This document shows, piece after piece, positions 58,229 through 64,000 of a stretch of DNA of 64,000 nucleotides. A program made the translations under genes and the position numbers. Where the stretch lies: positions 252,015 through 316,014 of the forward strand of contig NZ_LMJF01000012.1 in the NCBI RefSeq assembly GCF_001429785.1. Direction: 5' to 3'. Each line of letters starts with the position of its first letter. Position 1 is the stretch's first letter. The notes beneath the pieces were generated by a model. The model had not been told where the DNA came from. It made no database searches and saw only the letters and a list, made by a program, of their open reading frames with translations. The stretch comes from Lysobacter sp. Root916 (GTDB taxonomy: Bacteria; Pseudomonadota; Gammaproteobacteria; Xanthomonadales; Xanthomonadaceae).

Positions 58229-60166
58229 TCAGGGCGCGCGCGTTTCGTGCAATCCCAGCGCCAGTAGTCGCGCCAGCAGGCGTTCGCCCAGGCCCGAGGG
58301 TGCGGCCAGGTCCATGCGCGCCAGCGCCTCGGCGTCGTCGCTGCGCGCGCCGGTCAGGGCGCGCGCGATCGTGGCCAGCTTGCCGCCGCGGCTGGCGGTG
58401 GCGGTTTTGAGCCAGCCCAACGCACGCACCAGGCGCTGTTCGACCGCGCTGAAATCGCTGCCCAGCGGATAGTCGGGCAGCAAGCCGTCGCGGCGCAGCG
58501 GCGCCAGCGCCGCGCGCAGGTGCTCGGGCGTATTGTGCCGCGCCGGCGCGGCGATGGCGTAATCGGCGCGCAGCTTGCCCTCGCGGCGCGCGGTGTCGAG
58601 CAGGCCGCCGCGGTAACGCGCGTCGGCGATCGCGGCCATGGCCAGCACGCAGTCCTCGTCGGCGCGGCCGCGCAGGTCGGCGATGCCGTACTCGCTGATG
58701 TAGATATCGCGCAGGTGGCGCGGGATGGTGGTGTGGCCGTAGTTCCAGACGATATTCGAGCTGGCCTGGCCGCCGGCCTCGCGGCTCGCGCGCAGCATCA
58801 GCACCGAGCGCGCATCGGGCAGCGCGTGCGCCATGGCGACGAAGTTGTACTGCCCACCCACGCCCGACACCACCCGGCCGTCGGCCAGCCCGTCGGACAC
58901 CGCCGCGCCCAGCGCGGTCGCCATCATGCAGGTATTGAAGAAGCGCGCGTCGCGGCGTTGCAGGCGCTCCAGCGCCTCGTGGCCGCCGTAGAGCTCGTTG
59001 ACCTCGCTGATCCGGCGCATGCCGATGCCGCGGCGCTGCTCGTCGGGCAGTCGGCGCAGCCAGTCGTAGAACTCCGGCGAGCCCAGATAGAAGCCGCCGT
59101 GCAGATATTCGCCGTCGCGTTCCAGCGCGGCACGGTCGGCGTCGTCGGCGCTGCCGTCGGCGAGGCGCCGCATCAGCGCTTCGTCGTCGACCACCTTGCG
59201 CCGGATCACCCCGACCTCGACCAGGCGACGGAAGCCCTCGTTGATCATCTCGCTGCAGCCGTACAGGCCCTCGGCGAACGGGGCCAGATCCGCGCGCGCG
59301 GCCAGCGCCGGATCCAGCGCGGCCAGCACGCGCCGGTAGCCGGCGTTGTCGGCGTGGCGCAGCGCCAGCGCGTGGCAGAGCGCGTCGGCGAGCGCGCCGA
59401 TGCCGATCTGCAGGGTGCCGCCGTCGCGCACCAGGGTGCTGGCGTAGAAGCCGATCGCGTAGTCGGCGTCGGTGACCGGCTGGCGCGGCAAGCCGAACAG
59501 CTTGGGGTGCGGGCCGGGCGGGGTCAGTACCACGTCGAAATAGTCCTCGGCGACGGTGGCGCTGCCGCCCAGCCAGGGCAGTTCCGGATCGACCTCGGCG
59601 ATCAGCAGCGGCCGCGGCAGGCCGCGCGCGACGATCGCATCCACCGCGTCCTGGGTCAGGTCGGTGTTGCACGACAGCGACAGGCGCGTATCGCCGTCGC
59701 GGCGCGCGACCTTCTGCACGATCGCGTTGACGCCGCGGTCGGCCAGCGCGCGTGCGACATGGGTGTAGTTGAGGCTGGCGTAGCGCTGCTGCGCCGGCGG
59801 CGAATGCAGCAGCGCGCCGGACTGCAGATAGAACTCTTCGATCTCGATGTGCGCGGGCAGGGCGTCGCGCTTGAGCGCGCTCACATAGCGCAGGCGCGGG
59901 AAGTCGTCGCCGAAATGGCGGCTCGCGAACGGCCCGATGAAGCGGCCCTCCAGGCCTTGGCCGGCGCCGGGCGGATCCAGCGACAGCGCGGTGTACAGAT
60001 GCAGCGGCCGCGAAGGGTCGGCTTCGGCGCGCGCGTAGATCGCGTTCAACAGCCGGTGCGGCTTGCCCAGGCCCAGGGGCGCGCCCAGGTGCAGCGGGCC
60101 CTGGATGCGGGTGTAGAGGAAATCGACGGCGTCGTCGAGGCGTTCGTAATGGGCGGGGGCGGTCAT
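58229..60166 (-). CDS. Acetyl-CoA hydrolase/transferase family protein
   Basis: A 645-residue CoA-transferase-fold protein. Recognisable parts include VNAIVQKVARRDGDTRLSLSCNTDL, GGTLQIGIGALADAL (CoA-binding loop), the VGGQYNFVAMAHAL region, and ISEYGIADLRGRADEDCVLAMAAIADARYR, whose Glu in SEYG is expected to form the CoA thioester. Members are acetyl-CoA hydrolases, succinyl-CoA:acetate or 4-hydroxybutyrate CoA-transferases; at about 645 residues it is longer than the usual 430-500, with extra sequence at the N-terminus and C-terminus. Divergent from the BlaI-type repressor. Confidence 0.88.
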   Translation of the reverse strand: MTAPAHYERLDDAVDFLYTRIQGPLHLGAPLGLGKPHRLLNAIYARAEADPSRPLHLYTALSLDPPGAGQGLEGRFIGPFASRHFGDDFPRLRYVSALKRDALPAHIEIEEFYLQSGALLHSPPAQQRYASLNYTHVARALADRGVNAIVQKVARRDGDTRLSLSCNTDLTQDAVDAIVARGLPRPLLIAEVDPELPWLGGSATVAEDYFDVVLTPPGPHPKLFGLPRQPVTDADYAIGFYASTLVRDGGTLQIGIGALADALCHALALRHADNAGYRRVLAALDPALAARADLAPFAEGLYGCSEMINEGFRRLVEVGVIRRKVVDDEALMRRLADGSADDADRAALERDGEYLHGGFYLGSPEFYDWLRRLPDEQRRGIGMRRISEVNELYGGHEALERLQRRDARFFNTCMMATALGAAVSDGLADGRVVSGVGGQYNFVAMAHALPDARSVLMLRASREAGGQASSNIVWNYGHTTIPRHLRDIYISEYGIADLRGRADEDCVLAMAAIADARYRGGLLDTARREGKLRADYAIAAPARHNTPEHLRAALAPLRRDGLLPDYPLGSDFSAVEQRLVRALGWLKTATASRGGKLATIARALTGARSDDAEALARMDLAAPSGLGERLLARLLALGLHETRAP

Positions 60167-60199
60167 GGCCAGGAGTATCGCATCGCCGCGGTGGCTGGC

Positions 60200-60227
60200 T
60201 TGACAACTTCGATTACGGGTGTAATCT
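60200..60227 (+). promoter_or_regulatory. Promoter of the blaI-M56 pair
   Basis: TTGACA (60200-60205), 16-base spacer, TAATCT (60222-60227). The first BlaI-type operator overlaps the spacer and -10 box. Confidence 0.65.
60211..60226 (+). promoter_or_regulatory. BlaI-type operator 1
   Basis: GATTACGGGTGTAATC: TTAC-N3-(T)GTAA dyad overlapping the -10 box, as expected for autorepression by BlaI/MecI regulators (TACA/TGTA half-sites). Confidence 0.7.
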
Positions 60228-60235
60228 CAAGAAAA

Positions 60236-60249
60236 ATTACGGATGTAAA
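60236..60249 (+). promoter_or_regulatory. BlaI-type operator 2
   Basis: ATTACGGATGTAAA, the same dyad 24 bases downstream of operator 1, ending two bases before the ATG. Tandem dyads are common in BlaI systems. Confidence 0.7.
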
Positions 60250-60251
60250 CG

Positions 60252-60623
60252 ATGCAGATCAGCGAAGCCGAATCGGTGGTGATGGACGTGCTCTGGCGCG
60301 AGCATCCGCTCGCCGCCGAGGACGTGGTCGCGGCCCTGGCCCAGCGCCAGGATTGGCAGGAGGCAACCATCAAGACCCTGCTCAACCGGCTCTTGAACAA
60401 GGGGGCGGTGCGCGCCGAGAAGCAGGGCCGGCGCTATCTCTACGCGCCCGTGCTCAAGCGCGAGGACTGGGTGCTGGAGGAGAGCCAGGGCCTGCTGCAG
60501 CGCTTGTTCGACGGTCGGGTCGCGCCATTGGTCGCGCACTTCAGCGAGCAGCGCAAGCTCAGCCGCAAGGACATCGCCGAACTGCGCAAACTGCTGGAGG
60601 AGCTCGACGATGAGCAGCGTTGA
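60252..60623 (+). CDS. BlaI/MecI/CopY-family transcriptional repressor
   Basis: A 123-residue winged-helix repressor: ISEAESVVMDVLWREHPLAAEDVVAALAQRQDWQEATIKTLLNRLLNKGAVRAEKQGRRYLYAPVL is the BlaI core. The C-terminal helix (residues about 80-123) dimerises. The ATG at 60252 follows the second operator by two bases, so the mRNA leader is very short. Its 3' end overlaps the M56 peptidase gene by 14 bases. In this arrangement the metallopeptidase usually senses a signal and triggers cleavage of the repressor. No beta-lactamase or copper gene is adjacent in the window. Confidence 0.93.
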   Translation: MQISEAESVVMDVLWREHPLAAEDVVAALAQRQDWQEATIKTLLNRLLNKGAVRAEKQGRRYLYAPVLKREDWVLEESQGLLQRLFDGRVAPLVAHFSEQRKLSRKDIAELRKLLEELDDEQR

Positions 60624-62292
60624 TATCGCCGCCGTGCTGTTGGAAACCGCGCTGGCGAGCAGCTTCGCGATCGCCGTGGTGCTGCTGTTGCGGCGCCCGC
60701 TGCGGCGCGGCTTCGGCGCGGCCGCCGCGTACGCGCTGTGGGCGTTGGTGCCGGTGGCGGTAGTGGCCGTGCTGTTGCCGGCCGCGCCCGCACGCCTGCC
60801 GCTGGCCTTGCCGGTGCAGGCCATGGTCCAGGCCCCGTTGACGGTGGCCGCGCCGCAGGCGTCCGCCATCGCGCCGGCCGCCGCGGTCGTGCTGGTCTGG
60901 CTGGCGGGCGCGTTGCTGGCCTTGCTCGCCCTGGCCTGGCAACAGCGTCGCTTCGTGCGCGCGCTGGGCGTGTTGCGCGCGCGCGCCGATGGATCGCGCC
61001 AGGCCGACGCGGTGGCCGGCCTGCCGGCCGCGATCGGTGTGCTGCGGCCGATCATCGTCGTGCCCGAGGACTTCGAGCGGCGCTACAGCGTCGAACAGCA
61101 GGCGCTGATGCGTGCCCACGAGCGCGAGCACATCGCGCGCGGCGACCTGGCGCTCAACGCCCTGGTCGCGCTGCTGCGCTGCGTCTACTGGTTCAACCCG
61201 CTGCTGCACTACGCCGTGCGCCACTACCGCCACGACCAGGAACTGTCCTGCGATCAACGCGTGATCCGCCGACATCCGCAGGCGCGTCGCGCCTATGGCG
61301 AGGCCATGCTCAAAACCCAACTGGCCTCGCGCCCCGTGCCGCTGGGCTGCCACTGGGGCCACAGCCATCCGCTCAAGGAGAGAATCGAAATGCTGAAGCA
61401 TGCGAACGTATCGTCGAAGCGCTGGATCGCGGGCGGCGCCCTGGTGGCGCTGCTGGCCGCAGCCACCGGCGCGGCCGCATGGTCGGCGCAGCCGCAACGC
61501 GCCCCGGCCGCCGCGGCCGCGTTGCCCGATGGCTATGCCCTGCTGAAGTTCGAGGTCAGCCTGGACGGCGGCGACCCCAGCACTTTCCGTGTGCTCGAAC
61601 GCTACGGCGAATCCTTCGGCGTGAGCGGCGACGACGGCGGTTCGACGTGGTCGCTGCATGGCCGGGTATCGCCGCTGGGCGAAGGGCGGTCGCTGCTGGT
61701 GGCCTCGCTGCAACGCGACGGCAAGCCGCTCGGACAACCGCGTTTGACGATGCGCAACGGGGAACCGGCGCGTATCAGCATTGGCAGCGTGCGCGGATCT
61801 AGCAACGCCGAAGTGCTGCAAGGCATCGACATGACGGTGACGGTGAGCGCCGCGGCGGATGCGCGGCCCGTGGTCCAGCCGCGACCGGCGGCCGAACCGC
61901 GGGCCGTGTCCAAGCCCGCGCCGAAGCCGGTCCCCAACCCTTACGCACAAACGGTGGATATGACCGCCGCGGCCTACGGCGCACTGTCGCCGCCGCCGTA
62001 CCCGAAGGGCCGCAAGGTCAACGGGCGGGTGCTGTTGGAGATCCAGGTCGGCAGCGACGGCGGCGCACAGCAGGTGCGGTTGGCGCAAAGTTCGGGCGAT
62101 GCCGAGCTCGATGCCAGCACCGTCGAGGCCGCGCGCAAGTGGCGCTTCCAGCCTGCGACCCAGAATGGCCAACCGGTGGCGTCGTGGGTGCAGGTGCCGG
62201 TCGATTTCGCCGCCACGTCCGGTCCGACCGCTGCGGCGCCGTTCGACGCGGCGACGGTCGCCCTGGATCCGATCCAGGTCACGGACGAATGA
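60610..62292 (+). CDS. M56-family (BlaR1-like) metallopeptidase with TonB C-terminal domain
   Basis: A 560-residue membrane protein. N-terminal membrane helices (residues about 4-22, 34-53, 82-110) surround the M56 zinc protease, with HEREH at residues 170-174 (zinc-binding His, catalytic Glu). A further helix (about 275-295, WIAGGALVALLAAATGAAAW) precedes a periplasmic part. Residues about 460-545 (YPKGRKVNGRVLLEIQVGSDGGAQQVRLAQSSGDAELDASTVEAARKWRFQPA) form a TonB C-terminal domain in place of a penicillin sensor. It overlaps blaI. The signal is unknown; an envelope stimulus is inferred. Confidence 0.92.
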   Translation: MSSVDIAAVLLETALASSFAIAVVLLLRRPLRRGFGAAAAYALWALVPVAVVAVLLPAAPARLPLALPVQAMVQAPLTVAAPQASAIAPAAAVVLVWLAGALLALLALAWQQRRFVRALGVLRARADGSRQADAVAGLPAAIGVLRPIIVVPEDFERRYSVEQQALMRAHEREHIARGDLALNALVALLRCVYWFNPLLHYAVRHYRHDQELSCDQRVIRRHPQARRAYGEAMLKTQLASRPVPLGCHWGHSHPLKERIEMLKHANVSSKRWIAGGALVALLAAATGAAAWSAQPQRAPAAAAALPDGYALLKFEVSLDGGDPSTFRVLERYGESFGVSGDDGGSTWSLHGRVSPLGEGRSLLVASLQRDGKPLGQPRLTMRNGEPARISIGSVRGSSNAEVLQGIDMTVTVSAAADARPVVQPRPAAEPRAVSKPAPKPVPNPYAQTVDMTAAAYGALSPPPYPKGRKVNGRVLLEIQVGSDGGAQQVRLAQSSGDAELDASTVEAARKWRFQPATQNGQPVASWVQVPVDFAATSGPTAAAPFDAATVALDPIQVTDE

Positions 62293-62325
62293 TCGCGGCC
62301 GCGTAGCGGCGCGCATCGAAGCGGC

Positions 62326-62964
62326 TTAGCCGCCGACGATATGAACCTCGTCGGCGATGCGCCGCACTTCGTCGGGGTAGTGACTGACGTAGATCATCGG
62401 CAAGGCCACCTCGTCGCGCACGCGCTGCAGATAGGGCAGCAATTCGTCGCGGCGGCTCATGTCCAGCATCGACAGCGGCTCGTCCAGCAGCAGGATCTGC
62501 GGTTGCGACAGCAGCGCGCGGCCCAGGGCCACGCGCTGCATCTCGCCGCCGGACAAGCCTGCGGTGGAGCGCGCCAGCAGCGCGCCTATGCCCAGCAGTT
62601 CGACGATCGCCTCCAACTGGAACCGCGGCGCTGCGCGCGCCTCGCCGCGCAGGCCGTAGAGCAGGTTGCGGCGCACGTCCAGATGCGGGAACAGCCGCGC
62701 GTCCTGGAACACGTAGCCGATCCGGCGCCGATGCGCGGGCAGGTCGATGCCGGCTTGGGCATCGAACAGGCAGCGCCCGCCGATCTCGATGCGACCGCGC
62801 TGCGGCCGCAGCAGGCCGGCGATGGCATGCAGCAGCGAGGTCTTGCCGGCGCCGGAATCGCCGACCAGGGCGATCACGCGCTGCCGGCTGCGGATGCTCA
62901 CGCTGCGCTCGAACGCGCCGCGCCGCAGGGTGAAGTCGAGCACATGCAGCGGCGACTCGCTCAT
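62326..62964 (-). CDS. modC: Molybdate ABC transporter ATP-binding protein ModC (short form)
   Basis: A 212-residue ATPase. Walker A GDSGAGKT near residue 37, signature LSGGEMQRVALGRAL near 135, Walker B LLLDEPLSMLD near 155, switch His in YVSHYPDEV near 190. It is far shorter than E. coli ModC (352) because the C-terminal Mop molybdate-binding domain is absent. The start overlaps the modB stop (ATGA), and modB/modA lie directly upstream, which supports molybdate (or tungstate) transport despite the short form. Confidence 0.9.
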   Translation of the reverse strand: MSESPLHVLDFTLRRGAFERSVSIRSRQRVIALVGDSGAGKTSLLHAIAGLLRPQRGRIEIGGRCLFDAQAGIDLPAHRRRIGYVFQDARLFPHLDVRRNLLYGLRGEARAAPRFQLEAIVELLGIGALLARSTAGLSGGEMQRVALGRALLSQPQILLLDEPLSMLDMSRRDELLPYLQRVRDEVALPMIYVSHYPDEVRRIADEVHIVGG

Positions 62965-63653
62965 GCGCCGCGCTCGCGGCGCTGGCGCTGCACCAGCCAT
63001 TCCGACAACAGCACCGCGCCGAACGAGATCGCCACCGCGACCACGGTCAGCCGCCACAGCCCCGATTCGGCGCCGGGCACCTGCAACATGCCGTAGATCG
63101 CCGAGGACAGGGTCTGGGTCTCGCCGGGGATGTTCGACACGAAGGTGATGGTGGCGCCGAACTCGCCCAGCGCCTTGGCGAAGGCCAGCACCGCGCCGGC
63201 GATCACGCCGGGCAGGGCCAGCGGCAGGGTCATGCCGAAGAACACCCGCCACGGATTCGCGCCCAGGGTGGCCGCGGCGTGCTCCAGGCGCTGGTCCACG
63301 GCTTCGATCGACAGCCGGATCGCGCGCACCATCAGCGGAAAGCCCATGATCGCGCAGGCCAGCGCGGCGCCGGTCCAGCGGAACGCGAAGCTCACGCCGA
63401 AGCTGTCGGACAGGAAGCGGCCGATCGGCCCCTGATTGCCGAACAGGATCAGCAGCACGTAGCCGGTGACCACCGGTGGCAGCACCAGCGGCAGGTACAG
63501 CATCGCGTCGAACAGCAGCTTGCCTGGGAAGCGCTTGCGCGCGAGCAACCAGCCCATCGCCACGCCCAGCGGCAGGCTGCACAACACCGCCACGCTGGCG
63601 ACCTTGAGGCTGAGCGCGATCGCGGTCAGCTCGGCCGGGCTGAAATTGAACAT
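62961..63653 (-). CDS. modB: Molybdate ABC transporter permease ModB
   Basis: A 230-residue inner-membrane permease: AIALSLKVASVAVLCSLPLGVAMGWLLA, LVLPPVVTGYVLLILFG, and the EAA-type loop AAATLGANPWRVFFGMTLPLALPGVIAGAVLAFAKALGEFGATI that contacts ModC. About five or six membrane helices; usual family length. It lies 13 bases downstream of modA. Confidence 0.95.
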   Translation of the reverse strand: MFNFSPAELTAIALSLKVASVAVLCSLPLGVAMGWLLARKRFPGKLLFDAMLYLPLVLPPVVTGYVLLILFGNQGPIGRFLSDSFGVSFAFRWTGAALACAIMGFPLMVRAIRLSIEAVDQRLEHAAATLGANPWRVFFGMTLPLALPGVIAGAVLAFAKALGEFGATITFVSNIPGETQTLSSAIYGMLQVPGAESGLWRLTVVAVAISFGAVLLSEWLVQRQRRERGA

Positions 63654-63666
63654 GCGCGGCCCGCGT

Positions 63667-64000
63667 TTACTTCAGCACGCTGAAGCCGTGGCGGCGGAAC
63701 AGGGTCGCCGCGGGCGCCGTTTTCAGCCAGCGCACGAACCCGGCCGCCTGAGGGTGTTTGCTCGCGCGCAGGCGCGCGACCGGATAGACGATGGCGGGAT
63801 GGGTCGAGGCCGGGAAGGTCGCGAGCACGCGCACCTTGGGTTCGGCGCGCGCATCGCTGGCGTAGACCACACCCAGAGGCGCCTCGCCGCGCGCGACCAG
63901 CATCAGGGCCGCGCGCACGTTCTCGGCTTCGGCGACCTTGGGCTGCAACTGTGTCCATGCGCCCAGCGATTCGAACGCGGCGCGCGCGTACTTGCCGGCC
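63667..64000 (-). CDS. modA: Molybdate-binding protein ModA, C-terminal part (5' end outside window)
   Basis: The visible 110 residues are the C-terminal lobe of a molybdate-binding protein: [44 protein letters not shown] (ligand-binding region), then [17 protein letters not shown] and a terminal [23 protein letters not shown]. The frame stays open to the right edge of the window, so the start and signal peptide are missing. Order modA-modB-modC is standard. Confidence 0.93.
   Translation of the reverse strand, partial: AGKYARAAFESLGAWTQLQPKVAEAENVRAALMLVARGEAPLGVVYASDARAEPKVRVLATFPASTHPAIVYPVARLRASKHPQAAGFVRWLKTAPAATLFRRHGFSVLK

Overview
The window is a GC-rich chromosomal segment (roughly 70% GC by eye) packed with long genes, GTG and TTG starts, TGA/ATG overlaps, TonB-dependent receptors and exported glycosidases. 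The pilMNOPQ block divergent from a class A penicillin-binding protein, the moxR/Bat operon, the FHS-type sugar importer and the style of the intergenic palindromes all point to a Xanthomonadaceae gammaproteobacterium, most likely Lysobacter. The genus is inferred from protein resemblance, not searched. I saw no tRNA, rRNA, CRISPR array, insertion sequence or prophage.

Layout. 1-4951: a lipoprotein with parallel beta-helix repeats, a diheme cytochrome-like lipoprotein and a TonB-dependent receptor. 5080-7197: recG. 7328-28696: about 21 kb of plus-strand genes that together read as an N-glycan (high-mannose) utilisation locus. It holds a glucokinase-family kinase, glycosylasparaginase, CutC, a large TonB-dependent receptor, GH20 hexosaminidase, GH92 alpha-mannosidase, a LacI regulator, an FHS sugar importer, a PfkB sugar kinase, an AGE-family epimerase/isomerase, GH2 beta-mannosidase, GH47 alpha-mannosidase and a GH99 endo-alpha-mannosidase very like animal MANEA. 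28997-30525: DUF4166 protein and nucleoside hydrolase. 30596-32524: ribosomal protein L31 type B and citrate synthase. 32525-33219: a cluster of palindromic repeats. 33220-36575 (minus): an unknown protein and penicillin-binding protein 1A. 36805-41988: pilMNOPQ. 42148-49061: MoxR, DUF58, DUF4381, two VWA proteins and BatD. 49107-52636: a dicarboxylate/amino acid symporter and transketolase. 52737-58068: a TPR/PAS membrane protein, two small secreted proteins, a ClpP-fold lipoprotein and a methyltransferase-like protein. 58229-60166 (minus): acetyl-CoA hydrolase/transferase family protein. 60252-62292: a BlaI-type repressor and an M56 metallopeptidase with a TonB C-terminal domain. 62326-64000 (minus): modC, modB and the end of modA, cut by the window edge.

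How the glycan genes fit together (inference from families). Glycopeptides or glyco-asparagines enter through the receptor. GH99, GH47 and GH92 strip alpha-mannose, GH2 removes the core beta-mannose, GH20 removes the outer core GlcNAc, and glycosylasparaginase splits GlcNAc-Asn. Released mannose can pass through the FHS importer, be isomerised to fructose by the AGE-family enzyme and phosphorylated by the PfkB kinase. The glucokinase-family protein may phosphorylate GlcNAc or glucose. A shared motif TTnG-ATCGAT-nCA sits before the kinase, the receptor and the LacI gene itself, suggesting one LacI-controlled regulon. No PNGase, ENGase, fucosidase, nagA or nagB is present in the window.
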